A DNA stretch of 50,581 bases from NCBI RefSeq assembly GCF_913776015.1, contig NZ_CAJYMD010000054.1, positions 1 through 50,581 on the forward strand, given 5' to 3'. The translations under genes were made by a program, and so were the position numbers. The notes beneath the pieces are model-generated. The model did not search any database and had not been told where the DNA came from. It saw only the letters and a list, made by a program, of their open reading frames with translations. Shown piece after piece: positions 14,306 to 24,418 of this stretch. This DNA is from an uncultured Oxalicibacterium sp. GTDB taxonomy: Bacteria > Pseudomonadota > Gammaproteobacteria > Burkholderiales > Burkholderiaceae_D. Positions within the stretch are counted from its first letter, which is position 1. Every line of letters begins with the position of its first letter.

Positions 14306-16249
14306 ATGTCTGCACGACATCAGTTTGCCAACCCGCTTGCCCCCACGTCCGACATCGTGCCGAACAGAATCACTCTGCCCACTCTCGCCCGGCCTGCACA
14401 TGCCGCGCCGCTGTTTAGCACGCGCACGCTGCTGGTCGCGCTGTTTTTCTTCACCTGCCTGCTGGCAGGTCAGGGATGGGCGCAGGACAAGCTGGCTCCG
14501 GAAAACGTCACACCGGCCACGACTGCGGCCTCATCCGACAACGCCGACAGCCCCGCCACTACCAGCGAAGGCGACCGCATCATGCCTTATCGCGTCGAGA
14601 TCGAAGGTGCAGGCGGCCTCACGCCCTTTCTGACCGACAACCTCGAACTGAGCAAACGCCGTGACCAATCGCTGAAGGAAGACGAGGTGGAACGGCTGAT
14701 TGCCATCGCACCCAACCAGATCCGTTCGCTGCTGGCAACGGAAGGATATTTCTCAGCCAAGGTCACGCATGAAGTCGAACGCGATGGCTCGCCCTGGGTC
14801 GCACGCTTTCGCGTCGAACTCAATGAACGCACGCTGGTTACGGCGGTCGATCTGGTGATTACCGGGCATATCACCGAAGCCGATCCGCGTCGTGTAGAAC
14901 GCTTGCGCCGCCAGTGGGGCCTCAAAGTCGGCGGCATCTTCCAGCAAAAAGCCTGGGACGATGCCAAAAGCGAGATGCTGAAGTCACTTCTGGTGCGCGA
15001 CTACCCCGCTGCCGCGATCACCAACAGCGAAGCGCGCATCGAACCGCTGACCGCCAGCGCCACGTTGCGCATCGAAGTCGATTCGGGGCCGGCGTTCACC
15101 TTTGGCGAAGTCGAGATCACGGGTCTGCAACGCTACGAAAGCCGCATCGTCACCGATCTCAATCCGATCAAGCCCGGCGATCCCTACTCGCAGGAAAAGC
15201 TCAACGAATTGCAGGCGCGTGTGCAGGATACGGGTTACTTCCGTTCCGCTTTTGCCACCGTCGACATCGATCCGGCCAAACCGAATAACGTGCCAGTGCG
15301 GCTTGACCTCAACGAAAACGAACGCAAGCGCTTGTCGCTGGGTATCGGCTTCTCCACCGATTCGGGCGCTCGCCTGCAAGTCAAATGGCTGAACCGCAGC
15401 TTCCTCGGTCGCGACTGGCGGCTCGAATCCAACCTGAAGGTCGATCGCGACAATCGCCTGATCGGCTCCAACGTCTATCTGCCGCCGATCAGCAATGGCT
15501 GGCGGCCTAGCATGGGTGCGCAATACGAGTACACCAACAGCGCTGGCGAGATCAATAACAAGATCCAGGCCGGACCACGCCTGACCAGCCCCGACCGCAA
15601 CAATGAACAGGTGTGGGCACTGACGGCTTACGCCGATCAGCAACGCGTGGGCGACACCTATCGCGCCGATCGTCAGGCGCTGCTGGCTTCGTACACCTAC
15701 ACGCGGCGCCGCGTGGACAACATGATTTCGCCGACGCGTGGCTATGTCGCCTCGATCGAACTCGGTGCCGGCCCCAGCGGCATTCTCAACGAAGAAAACA
15801 TCGCCCGCGTGGTCGCGCGTGCCGCCTGGCTATCGCCAACGTGGAACCGACGCTTGCAAGCCGTTCTGCGCGGACAGGTCGGACAAGTCTTTGGCGCCGG
15901 TCGCGATACGGTCCCCGGCGATCTGCTGTTCCGTACCGGTGGTGACCAGACCGTGCGTGGCTATGGCTACAACCGACTGGGCGTGTCGCAGGACGGCGCC
16001 ATCGTCGGTGGCGTCGTGACGGCCGTTGCCAGCGCCGAACTCGTCTATCGCATCAACCCGTCCTGGGGAGCGGCGGTCTTTACCGATGCCGGTAATGCGG
16101 CGGACTCGTGGGGACAATTCAAGTTCATGCATGGCAGCGGTGTCGGTGCGCGCTGGCGCAGTCCGATTGGGCCGGTAAATCTCGATCTGGCCTACGGACA
16201 CGAAACCAAGGAACCACGCCTCCATTTTTCGATCGGCTATGGCTTCTGA
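14306..16249 (+). CDS. tamA: TamA, outer-membrane translocation and assembly module protein (Omp85 family)
   Basis: A protein of about 647 residues from ATG 14306. A hydrophobic signal (LLVALFFFTCLLAG) precedes the mature N-terminus near GWAQ. Two to three POTRA-type repeats follow (for example FTFGEVEITGLQRYES), then a 16-strand Omp85 barrel with the L6 signature TVRGYGYNRLG and the terminal FSIGYGF. TamA works with TamB in the outer membrane to assemble autotransporters and other proteins and to support phospholipid transport. The true start is uncertain: 14306 leaves a long N-region before the signal, and a GTG in DIVPN would shorten it. The 3' end overlaps tamB by 11 bases. Confidence 0.92.
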   Translation: MSARHQFANPLAPTSDIVPNRITLPTLARPAHAAPLFSTRTLLVALFFFTCLLAGQGWAQDKLAPENVTPATTAASSDNADSPATTSEGDRIMPYRVEIEGAGGLTPFLTDNLELSKRRDQSLKEDEVERLIAIAPNQIRSLLATEGYFSAKVTHEVERDGSPWVARFRVELNERTLVTAVDLVITGHITEADPRRVERLRRQWGLKVGGIFQQKAWDDAKSEMLKSLLVRDYPAAAITNSEARIEPLTASATLRIEVDSGPAFTFGEVEITGLQRYESRIVTDLNPIKPGDPYSQEKLNELQARVQDTGYFRSAFATVDIDPAKPNNVPVRLDLNENERKRLSLGIGFSTDSGARLQVKWLNRSFLGRDWRLESNLKVDRDNRLIGSNVYLPPISNGWRPSMGAQYEYTNSAGEINNKIQAGPRLTSPDRNNEQVWALTAYADQQRVGDTYRADRQALLASYTYTRRRVDNMISPTRGYVASIELGAGPSGILNEENIARVVARAAWLSPTWNRRLQAVLRGQVGQVFGAGRDTVPGDLLFRTGGDQTVRGYGYNRLGVSQDGAIVGGVVTAVASAELVYRINPSWGAAVFTDAGNAADSWGQFKFMHGSGVGARWRSPIGPVNLDLAYGHETKEPRLHFSIGYGF

Positions 16250-19200
16250 CAACACGACACCCTCCGCACCGCAACCAGCACCGCGCCCCACACACAAGTC
16301 GCGTAAGGCGCGCCGCTGGCTGGTCGTTGCACTCACTCTGCCGCTACTGGTGCTGGTACTGAGCATCGGTGGCGCTGGCTGGATACTGCAAAGCGAACGC
16401 GGCGCGCAAACCGCCCTGTCATTGGCAGAACGCTTCACAGTCGGTATGGTGACGGTCGAACAGGTGGAAGGCAGCTTCGATAGTCTGCTGCGCGTCGGTC
16501 GCCTGCAGATCAAACTGGAAAACCAGACGATCGTCATCGATCGCCTCGCACTGTCCCTGCGCCCACGCGAATTGCTGCAAGGCCGTCTGCATGTAACGAC
16601 ACTCAACATCGGCAAGCTCAACGTCAGCAGCAAGATCGATCAGAAAAGCGAACCCGCCACGCTGCCAACGAGCATCAGCCTGCCGTTGCGCGTGAAGATC
16701 GATGGCGTACAGGTCGAAGGCGGTGAACTGGCCTGGGGACCGCTCAATGTCGTCACGCTCGGTGCCTTCGCCTTCAACCTCGATTACGACGGCGAACGCT
16801 ACCTGCTCAACCTCGACCGCTTCAGCGCGCGCTCGACCTCGGGTGCCAATGCGTTCGCCGGTGACGTGCAAGGTCGCCTCGAACTGGCAACGGCCAAACC
16901 CTATGCACTTGATGCCGCGCTGAGCATCGATAGCGAGAACACGGTCGGCGAACGTACCATTGCCGCCAAAGGCAAGATCACGGCTGGCGGCTCGCTGGCG
17001 CAGATACAACTGGGAACGAACCTGCGCATCGACGCGGCACGTATCGAAGGCCACATGCAATTGCAGCCATTCGCTGATCGCACGCTGGGCGAGGCCGATC
17101 TGCAGGTGCGACAACTAGATCTCGCGCTGCTCGCCGAGGGCTTGCCGACCACGGCTCTTGATCTCGACCTGAAAGCCGACGAACGCGGCAATGGCACGCT
17201 GTCGCTGCGCAATCCTGCAGCCGGCCTCTACGACGGTGGCCGTGCGCCGCTGTCGCGCCTGCAAGTCGATTTTTCACAAACAGCGCAGCGGCTGGACATT
17301 TCCAACATTGCCGCCAACCTCGGCAGCCAGCAACGTCCGGCCGGAACCATCCAGGGCAGTGGCCATATGAAAGATGGCGCGCTCAACATGACGCTCAAGA
17401 CCGATGCACTCGATCTGCAACGGCTCGATGGCCGCATGCGTGCGACGAAACTGGCCGGCAGCCTGCTCATTCGCCATGCGACGGGCCGGCAGGAATTCAC
17501 GCTGTCGCTGGCCGAGCCGCTCAAGCGCAATCCGCTGACCTTGCAGGCGCATGCACTGGTTGCCGACGATGCCATCGTCATCGACAAGGCAGAACTGCGC
17601 GCAGGCAATTCCGCGGCCGATGTCACCGCACGCATCGGCCTAGCCGACACACAAGCTTTCGATGCCACAGCGAAAATACGCAACTTCGACCCGCGCAATT
17701 TCGGTGACTTTGCCGATGCGCCCAAGCTGATGCTTAACGCCGACCTTGCTGCCAAGGGCAAGCGACACCCGGCGCTGGAAGCCGATGCGAACTTCCGCAT
17801 CAATGACAGCCAGCTCGAAGGCCAAGCGTTGACCGGTAACGGGCAACTGGCCTTGCGCGCGCAAACCCTGTCGATCCCGGCACTGACACTGACCGCCGGC
17901 AGCAACCGCCTGTCGGCACAAGGCAGTCTGGCCGAACAGAATGCACGCATCGAATTCCATATCGATGCGCCAAATCTGGCACAACTTGGCAAGCAATTCG
18001 GTGGCGTGCTGAAACTTGATGGCGACGTGCGTGGGAACGTGCAGCAACCGAAGCTGGCCGCCAACTGGACCGCAAAAGGCCTGCGCCTGCCGGGCCAATT
18101 GCAAGTGGACGGTACGCAAGGCAAGCTCGATGTGGCGCTGGACCGCCGCGCCAACGCCTTCCTGCTTGCCAGCCTTGGCCTCGAAGCCGATGCGCAAGGC
18201 TTGCGTACTTCAACCCAGCAACTGCGCCAGTTGACTGCCAGCGCCCGTTTTGGCGGCCAAGCCAGTGCGCCGTTGATGCTGCGTGTACGCGGCGACGGCA
18301 TCAGCGGCGCGCAACTCGATGCCGAGCACTTCGAGATCAGTGGCGACGGCACGACGGCGCAGCATGTTTTACGTGCGGTGCTGGCCGAACGGCAACAGAA
18401 CTGGAACATGGAAGCGCGTGGCGGGCTGCAGAATCTCGCGCGCAATCCCGAATGGCGCGGCACGATCGCCCGGCTTGATGCCGATGGTCGCCTGAACGTC
18501 AAGCTGAGCGAGGCTGCCAGCTTGCAGGCATCGCAGCAGCAGGTATTGCTTGAACGCTTCAATCTGGCACTTGGTGGCGGCAGCATCGCCATCGACCAAT
18601 TCCTGCGCAATGAACGCGGCATCACGACACGCGGCCACATCGCCCGCTTGCCGCTTGCCGACCTGCTGCGTTATGGCGCGGCGGAGGCACCCATCAATAC
18701 CGACATGACGGTCGGCGGCGAATGGGATCTGCGCATGAGCAACCGCCTTGATGGCAGTTTCAACCTGCGGCGTGAAAGTGGCGACATCGCCATGCTGAGC
18801 AATACGTCGGCACGTCTGGGATTGACGACGCTGAGCCTGAACGGCACGAGCAACAACGGCCGCCTCGGCTTGCATTTCCTTGCCGAAGGCAGCAAGCCGG
18901 GTCGTATCGCAGTCGATCTGGATACCGTGATCGGCGGCGCCGACAGCCGCTTCTCGATTGCACCTAGCGCCCCCTTCACAGGCCGCGCCCGTGTCGATGC
19001 ACCGACACTCAACTGGCTCGGCCCGCTGGTCTCGCAAACGCTGGTCACCGAAGGCAGCGTCAAGGCGGATGTCGCCATCGACGGTACGTTCGGCCGGCCG
19101 CGCTTCAGCGGCGGCATCAATGCCGATCGCTTGCGCGTCCTGATGACCGATACCGGTGTGGATCTGCGCAACGGTACCCTGCGTAGCCACTTCCAGGGCG

Positions 19201-20228
19201 ATCAACTGGTGGTCGATGACCTGACCTTTCGCAACGGTGAAGGCACGCTCAACATTCGCGGCCCGCTGAGCATGGTGCGACAGGAACTGGCGCTCGAACT
19301 CAACGTCAACGCCTCGCGCTATCTGCTGCTGGACCGTTTCGATCGCAAGCTCGTCATCAGCGGCAGCAGCGTGGTCGGCTGGCGCGCTGGTCAGGCCAAG
19401 GCCAATGGCCGCTTCACGGTCGATTCCGGCATGATCGATATCGGTTCCTCGGAAGCGCCGCAATTGTCGGATGACGTAATCGTGGTCGGCCAGAGCGACA
19501 AGCAAGGCACACGTACCGTGCTGGCGCTCGATGTGGGCATCGATCTCGGAAAGGGCATTCAGCTGACCGGACGCGGCATCGACGGCACCATTGTCGGCGA
19601 CATTCGCCTGCTGGCCGATGCCGGCGGCCCGCTGCGTGCCGAAGGTACCTTGCGTGTCGCCAAGGGCACGTTCAAGGCTTACGGCCGCGAACTGGCGATC
19701 GAACAGGGCCTGTTGCGCTTCAACGGCCCGCTCAACAATCCGAACATCGATATTCTCGCGATGCGGCGCGGACAGGATGTCGAAGCCGGTGTGTCGGTAC
19801 GCGGCACGGTGATGACGCCGCGTATCACGCTGGTATCCGATCCGGTCGTTGCCGACGCCGAAAAGCTGTCGTGGCTGGTGCTGGGGCGCAGCCTGTCGGG
19901 TGCCGGCGAAGGCGATATCAGCGCCTTGCAGGCAGCGGCCAGTTCGCTGCTCACGCAGGGCGCGGCTGCCGGCGTGTCGTCGCAGATCGCCACGGCGTTC
20001 GGCCTCGACGATTTCAGCATCGGCACCAGCGATACCGGCCTGCAGCAACGCATCGTCACCTTGGGCAAGCGCATTTCATCGCGCCTGTATGTCAGCTACA
20101 AGCAAGGTTTGGAAACGGCAAGCAGCGTACTATTGCTGCGTTACACGCTGACACCGCGTATCACGGTGGAGGGTGAAGCCGGGACCACCAGCGCACTAAC
20201 GCTGTTCTACAACTTCGCCTTTGACTGA
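16239..20228 (+). CDS. tamB: TamB, inner-membrane-anchored bridge protein
   Basis: A 1329-residue protein. A basic N-terminus and one membrane anchor (WLVVALTLPLLVLVLSIGGA, about residues 28-47) are followed by more than 1200 residues of repetitive beta-strand sequence typical of the AsmA/TamB repeating-groove fold. The C-terminal DUF490 domain contains the conserved GTLRVAKGTFKAYGRELAIE and ends in SALTLFYNFAFD. TamB spans the periplasm and partners TamA; the family is also implicated in lipid transport to the outer membrane. The overlap with tamA shows tight coupling. Length is near the usual 1260-1400. Confidence 0.95.
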   Translation: MASDNTTPSAPQPAPRPTHKSRKARRWLVVALTLPLLVLVLSIGGAGWILQSERGAQTALSLAERFTVGMVTVEQVEGSFDSLLRVGRLQIKLENQTIVIDRLALSLRPRELLQGRLHVTTLNIGKLNVSSKIDQKSEPATLPTSISLPLRVKIDGVQVEGGELAWGPLNVVTLGAFAFNLDYDGERYLLNLDRFSARSTSGANAFAGDVQGRLELATAKPYALDAALSIDSENTVGERTIAAKGKITAGGSLAQIQLGTNLRIDAARIEGHMQLQPFADRTLGEADLQVRQLDLALLAEGLPTTALDLDLKADERGNGTLSLRNPAAGLYDGGRAPLSRLQVDFSQTAQRLDISNIAANLGSQQRPAGTIQGSGHMKDGALNMTLKTDALDLQRLDGRMRATKLAGSLLIRHATGRQEFTLSLAEPLKRNPLTLQAHALVADDAIVIDKAELRAGNSAADVTARIGLADTQAFDATAKIRNFDPRNFGDFADAPKLMLNADLAAKGKRHPALEADANFRINDSQLEGQALTGNGQLALRAQTLSIPALTLTAGSNRLSAQGSLAEQNARIEFHIDAPNLAQLGKQFGGVLKLDGDVRGNVQQPKLAANWTAKGLRLPGQLQVDGTQGKLDVALDRRANAFLLASLGLEADAQGLRTSTQQLRQLTASARFGGQASAPLMLRVRGDGISGAQLDAEHFEISGDGTTAQHVLRAVLAERQQNWNMEARGGLQNLARNPEWRGTIARLDADGRLNVKLSEAASLQASQQQVLLERFNLALGGGSIAIDQFLRNERGITTRGHIARLPLADLLRYGAAEAPINTDMTVGGEWDLRMSNRLDGSFNLRRESGDIAMLSNTSARLGLTTLSLNGTSNNGRLGLHFLAEGSKPGRIAVDLDTVIGGADSRFSIAPSAPFTGRARVDAPTLNWLGPLVSQTLVTEGSVKADVAIDGTFGRPRFSGGINADRLRVLMTDTGVDLRNGTLRSHFQGDQLVVDDLTFRNGEGTLNIRGPLSMVRQELALELNVNASRYLLLDRFDRKLVISGSSVVGWRAGQAKANGRFTVDSGMIDIGSSEAPQLSDDVIVVGQSDKQGTRTVLALDVGIDLGKGIQLTGRGIDGTIVGDIRLLADAGGPLRAEGTLRVAKGTFKAYGRELAIEQGLLRFNGPLNNPNIDILAMRRGQDVEAGVSVRGTVMTPRITLVSDPVVADAEKLSWLVLGRSLSGAGEGDISALQAAASSLLTQGAAAGVSSQIATAFGLDDFSIGTSDTGLQQRIVTLGKRISSRLYVSYKQGLETASSVLLLRYTLTPRITVEGEAGTTSALTLFYNFAFD

Positions 20229-20344
20229 ACGTCGATATTGCAGGCGAGGAACAAACCTCGCATCTGCTCTCTCCAAACAGACACTCGCCGTACGACACGG
20301 TGCATGGCGTGAAAAAGATAACGTCAAAAGGGAGAAGAGAAGAC

Positions 20345-21715
20345 ATGACAACAGAAAGCACATCCAGCAATGCACTGATACCGGCCGGCAAGGCCGAGCG
20401 CGTGCCGCACCGCATCGTGATCGTCGGCGGTGGTGCCGGCGGGCTCGAACTGGCGACACGACTGGGCGACCGCGTGGCCAAACGCGATCGCGGCGTGCAA
20501 GTCGTGCTGGTGGATCGTGGCTCTATCCATATCTGGAAACCGCTGCTGCATGAAGTCGCGGCCGGCAGCATGGATGCGGGCACCCATCTGCTTGAATATG
20601 CAGCGCAGGCGCGCTGGCACGGTTTCATCTTCAATCAAGGCGAGTTGCAGGCGCTAGACCGCCAGCGCAAGTGCATCACCATCGGGCCGATCAACGACGA
20701 AAGCGGCGAAGAACTGATTCCGCAACGCGAGATTGCCTATGACACGCTGATCTTCTCGATTGGCAGCGTCACCAACTTCTTCAATGTGCCGGGTGCCGAA
20801 CAGCATGCGATTGCGCTGGACGCGCTGCATCAGGCCGAGCATTTCCGCCGTCGCATGATCAGCCTGTGCATGCGTGCCGACCACGGCTTGCGTCACCACA
20901 GCAAGGAGCAAGAGCATCAACTGCATATCGCCATCATCGGTGGTGGCGCGACCGGCGTCGAACTGTCGGCAGAATTGCGTAACACGGCCGAAGTGCTGAG
21001 TGCCTACGGCCTGCATCATCTCGACCCACGCAAGGATATCCGCATTACCGTGATCGAAGCAGCACCACGCATCCTGTCGGCGCTGCCCGAACCGGTATCG
21101 ATGAAGACCACTGCCCTGCTGATAGAACGCGAGGTGGAGGTGCTGACCAACGCCAAGGTGTCGGAAGTCCGTGCCGACAGCGTGCTGCTGGCCGATGGTC
21201 GCAGTGTTCAAGCCGATCTGACGGTGTGGGCTGCCGGCATCAAGGCGCCGCCCGTACTCGGCACACTCGGCCTGCCAGTCAATCGACTGGGGCAACTCGA
21301 CGTGGAACAGACACTGCAAACCGTCGATCCCGATATCTTCGCTTTCGGTGATTGTGCGTCATGCCCATGGCCTGAAAAGAACAGCACGGTGCCGCCACGT
21401 GCCCAGGCGGCACACCAGCAAGCCCAATTCATGTTCGATGCGATACGGCGCCGGCTGGCCGGGCAATCTCTGGAACGCTATCACTACAAGGATCTGGGTT
21501 CGCTGGTATCGCTGGGCCGTTTCGATGCCGTCGGCAACTTGATGGGCCCACTGATCGGCAGCACGCTGTTCATCGAAGGCATTCTGGCGCGCCTGCTGTA
21601 TATCTCGCTGTACCGCATGCATCTGGCCGCCCTGCATGGCTGGCTGCGTACTGCCGCAGATTCGCTCGGACAGTGGCTGCAGCGCAAGACGTCACCACGC
21701 GTGAAACTGCATTGA
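20345..21715 (+). CDS. Type II NADH dehydrogenase-like FAD oxidoreductase
   Basis: A 456-residue FAD/NAD(P)-binding protein. The FAD motif HRIVIVGGGAGGLELATRL lies near residues 22-40 and the NAD motif HIAIIGGGATGVELSAEL in the middle; IFAFGDCASC is the third FAD contact. WKPLLHEVAAGS is the NDH-2 hallmark, and the hydrophobic C-terminal LIGSTLFIEGILARLLYISLYRMH matches the membrane-binding tail. It would oxidise NADH and reduce quinone without proton pumping. The start at 20345 has GGGAGAAGA upstream. It stands alone after tamB. Confidence 0.92.
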   Translation: MTTESTSSNALIPAGKAERVPHRIVIVGGGAGGLELATRLGDRVAKRDRGVQVVLVDRGSIHIWKPLLHEVAAGSMDAGTHLLEYAAQARWHGFIFNQGELQALDRQRKCITIGPINDESGEELIPQREIAYDTLIFSIGSVTNFFNVPGAEQHAIALDALHQAEHFRRRMISLCMRADHGLRHHSKEQEHQLHIAIIGGGATGVELSAELRNTAEVLSAYGLHHLDPRKDIRITVIEAAPRILSALPEPVSMKTTALLIEREVEVLTNAKVSEVRADSVLLADGRSVQADLTVWAAGIKAPPVLGTLGLPVNRLGQLDVEQTLQTVDPDIFAFGDCASCPWPEKNSTVPPRAQAAHQQAQFMFDAIRRRLAGQSLERYHYKDLGSLVSLGRFDAVGNLMGPLIGSTLFIEGILARLLYISLYRMHLAALHGWLRTAADSLGQWLQRKTSPRVKLH

Positions 21716-22078
21716 TTGGCCCACGCCGAGGATAGGGGATTTTTTCCACTATAATCGGCACCCCGGCAGACATTGCCGGGTTTCCCGCAAGAAGCATGTT
21801 GCATGACGCCAGCATCTCCTTGCCGGACAGCGGGTTGCGCTGTCGGTCGATAGTCCGCCGCAACTTGCCTGTCACCACGCACTTCGTCACGTCATCGTGT
21901 TGCAACGAAAACGTGACAAAAGTATCCAACATTGCCAGATGGCAAAGCAGTCAGCCTGATCAGCCAGGGCACACCGTGTTTTTGCCCGGCTCGCATTCTG
22001 TAGCGACGCATTGGCGCTTGTGCCAAACAAACATCGCTGCACCAGGCCGACCTGCCGCAATCGATTGCCGGGAGCAAT
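21716..22078 (+). promoter_or_regulatory. Gene-free leader with strong -10 and 5' hairpin before the antiporter
   Basis: A consensus TATAAT lies at 21750-21755 after a T-rich tract. Seven bases on, CCCGGCA (21762-21768) and TGCCGGG (21774-21780) form a hairpin followed by TTT, so a transcript from this promoter would begin with a stem-loop and a leader of about 310 bases. No good -35 is visible. The hairpin could also end transcription of the upstream dehydrogenase gene. The leader has a weak 97-codon frame without a convincing ribosome site. Confidence 0.45.
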
Positions 22079-23281
22079 ATGACGTCGCATAGTTTTTTTC
22101 CTGCGCTACCAGGCGCACTGAATGTCCTGACCGCCACCGGTCTGCTGCTGATCGCCGGCCTGCTGGGTGCGCACCTGCTGCGCCGCGTGTTTCCACAGGT
22201 ACCGGCCATTACCGGCTACGTGCTGACCGGTTTGCTGATCGGCCCTTCGGTCCTCAATCTGATCGATGTCTCCCTGCTCGGTGAAATGAGCCTGCTGGTC
22301 GATCTGGCGCTGGGGCTGGTGCTGTTCGAGCTTGGGCGGCGCGTCGATTACCAGTGGTTGCTGCGCGAACGTGGCCTGCTGGTGACGGGCGTGGTACTCA
22401 GCGTCGTTACCTTCTTTGCGCTGTTCCTGCTGATGACGTGGTTCGGCGTCAGCAAGCTGGTGGCGACCATGGTGGCAGCGCTCGGCATGGCGACTTCACC
22501 GGCCGTGGTACTCAATGTCGTGCGCGAAACCCGGGCCGAGGGGCAGTTGACCGAACGCCTGCTGCATATCGTGGTGATCGGCAACGCGCTGGGATTCGTC
22601 GCCTTCACCATCGGCCTGATTGCCGTCCATGTGGAATACGATGCCGGCTGGAAGAGCATCCTGCTGCATCCGCTTTACCTGCTGCTGGGTTCTGCCCTGC
22701 TGGGATGGATCATGAGCCGGCTGCTGGTATGGATCGGCCATTTTCTGGGGCGCGATGTGCAGGCGCGCACGATACTCGCACTGGCACTGATCGCCGCCAC
22801 GGTCGGCATTACCTTCATGCTGAATCTGTCGGCGCTGATCGCGCTGCTGCTGTTCGGCATCGCCAGCCGCAAGAACGATCCGCGCCACACGGTGGTGGAA
22901 ACCGACTTGAGCCCGTTCACCGGCGTGCTGTACGTTGCCCTGTTCGTGTTTGCCGGCGCGCGCCTCGAACTGTCGCACCTGCTGATGCTATGGCCTGCAG
23001 CGCTGGCCTTCATCGCCCTGCGCCTGCTGATCACGCTGACCACCACCACCGCGATGGCGCGCATCAACGGCATTGCCCTACGCAAGGGTGCGCTGCTCGG
23101 TGTGGGCCTGATTCCGCTGTCCGGCTTCAACATCATCATGGTGCAACACGCCGTCGGCTACTACCCGCAATTCGGTGCGCAATTGAGCGCGCTGGTGGTA
23201 TCGATTCTCGTGATCCTCGAACTGCTGGGCCCGATCTTCACGCGCCATGCACTGGTCGCTTCGGGCGAAGCCAGGAACTAA
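22079..23281 (+). CDS. CPA2-family monovalent cation:proton antiporter, membrane domain only
   Basis: A 400-residue inner-membrane protein with about 12 hydrophobic segments. The N-terminal GLLGAHLLRRVFPQVPAITGYVLTGLLIGP and LALGLVLFELGRRVD fit the KefB/Na_H_Exchanger (CPA2) fold. It ends after the membrane domain: no C-terminal TrkA-N/RCK nucleotide-sensing domain is present, unlike KefB/KefC. The start ATG has GGGAGCA just upstream. It may exchange K+ or Na+ for H+; the ion cannot be read from the sequence. It is followed closely by a ybdK-type gene, suggesting co-transcription. Confidence 0.88.
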   Translation: MTSHSFFPALPGALNVLTATGLLLIAGLLGAHLLRRVFPQVPAITGYVLTGLLIGPSVLNLIDVSLLGEMSLLVDLALGLVLFELGRRVDYQWLLRERGLLVTGVVLSVVTFFALFLLMTWFGVSKLVATMVAALGMATSPAVVLNVVRETRAEGQLTERLLHIVVIGNALGFVAFTIGLIAVHVEYDAGWKSILLHPLYLLLGSALLGWIMSRLLVWIGHFLGRDVQARTILALALIAATVGITFMLNLSALIALLLFGIASRKNDPRHTVVETDLSPFTGVLYVALFVFAGARLELSHLLMLWPAALAFIALRLLITLTTTTAMARINGIALRKGALLGVGLIPLSGFNIIMVQHAVGYYPQFGAQLSALVVSILVILELLGPIFTRHALVASGEARN

Positions 23282-23308
23282 ATCAACAAGCGGATCAAGG
23301 AAAAACGC

Positions 23309-24418
23309 ATGCTGGAATTCAACAACTCGACACCGTTGACCATGGGTGTCGAACTCGAACTGCAAATCGTCAACCGCCGCGACTACAACCTCACGCGCGG
23401 TTCCGACGATCTGCTGGAGATCATCAATCGCACCGAGCACGGCTACGACATCAAGCCCGAGATCACCGAAAGCATGATCGAGATCGCGACGTCCGTGCAC
23501 ACCGATCACCACGCGATGCTGGCCGAGCTGATCGAGATGCGCAAACTGCTCGTCAATGCCGCCGACAAGCTCAACCTCGGCCTTGCCGGCGGTGGTGCGC
23601 ATCCGTTCCAGCATTGGGAAGACCAGCGCATCTATCCGACCGACCGCTATCGCCTCGTCTCCGATCTCTATGGCTATCTGGCCAAGCAGTTCACCGTATA
23701 TGGCCAGCATATTCACATCGGTTGCCCGAGTGGCGATGAAGCGATGCGACTGTCGCATCTGTTGTCGCGCACGATTCCGCACTTCATCACGCTGTCGGCC
23801 TCCTCACCGTTCTACCAAGGTGTGGATACCACCTTCCAGTCCTCACGACTGACCAGCATCAATGCCTTCCCCTTGAGTGGCTACATGCCTTTCATCTGCG
23901 ACTGGGCCGGCTTCAATGCGTATTTCGCCAAGATGTCGAGTCTGAGGATCGTTGCCAGCATGAAGGATTTTTACTGGGACTTGCGCCCCAAGCCGGAATA
24001 CGGAACCGTCGAGATTCGCGTCTGCGATACGCCGCTGTCGATCGAAACGGCCGTAGCGCTCGCCGCTTATGCGCAAACCCTGAGCAAATACTTCATGGAC
24101 AACCGTGATCTGCATCCTGCCCAGGAAACGTATCTGACCTATTCGTACAATCGATTCCAGGCTTGCCGCTTTGGCCTGCACGGGGCGTTCATCAATCCGA
24201 TCACGGGCACGCAATCCTCGATTCAGGACGATATCCTGCACACTTTCGACCTGATTGCCGACGCAGCCGACGCACTGGGCACCGGCGATGCCATCACCCT
24301 GCTGCGTCAGCGCATTCAGACCCAGGGCGACGCCACGTGGCTGCGCGCCAGTTATGAGAAGAGCGGCTCACTGTCCGACGTTGTGCGCCAGCAGAGCAAC
24401 GTATGGATGGGCAAATAA
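23309..24418 (+). CDS. YbdK-type carboxylate-amine ligase (glutamate-cysteine ligase 2 family)
   Basis: A 369-residue cytoplasmic enzyme of the GCS2 family. It shows the ATP/Mg and substrate blocks MGVELELQIVN, EITESMIEIATSV, GGGAHPF and the His-rich YGQHIHIGCPSGDEAM, and later EIRVCDTPLSIE. E. coli YbdK makes gamma-glutamylcysteine weakly from glutamate and cysteine; many relatives ligate other carboxylates and amines. It begins 27 bases after the antiporter gene with AAGGAAAAACGC upstream of ATG, so the two are probably one transcript. Length is normal. Confidence 0.92.
   Translation: MLEFNNSTPLTMGVELELQIVNRRDYNLTRGSDDLLEIINRTEHGYDIKPEITESMIEIATSVHTDHHAMLAELIEMRKLLVNAADKLNLGLAGGGAHPFQHWEDQRIYPTDRYRLVSDLYGYLAKQFTVYGQHIHIGCPSGDEAMRLSHLLSRTIPHFITLSASSPFYQGVDTTFQSSRLTSINAFPLSGYMPFICDWAGFNAYFAKMSSLRIVASMKDFYWDLRPKPEYGTVEIRVCDTPLSIETAVALAAYAQTLSKYFMDNRDLHPAQETYLTYSYNRFQACRFGLHGAFINPITGTQSSIQDDILHTFDLIADAADALGTGDAITLLRQRIQTQGDATWLRASYEKSGSLSDVVRQQSNVWMGK

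Noticed and set aside
17228-20048. Very long minus-strand frames (470 and 559 codons) opposite tamB
   Set aside because: TamB is an unmistakable full-length gene here. The antisense frames have low-complexity Arg/Ala/Ser or Gln/His/Ala composition typical of shadows.
21796-22092. 98-residue frame in the leader of the CPA2 antiporter
   Set aside because: No ribosome site, no domain, and it overlaps the start of the real gene; the region is better explained as an untranslated leader.
22354-23739. 461-codon plus-strand frame overlapping the antiporter and ybdK-type genes
   Set aside because: It is out of frame with two clear genes and is Arg/His/Ala-rich, a typical high-GC shadow.
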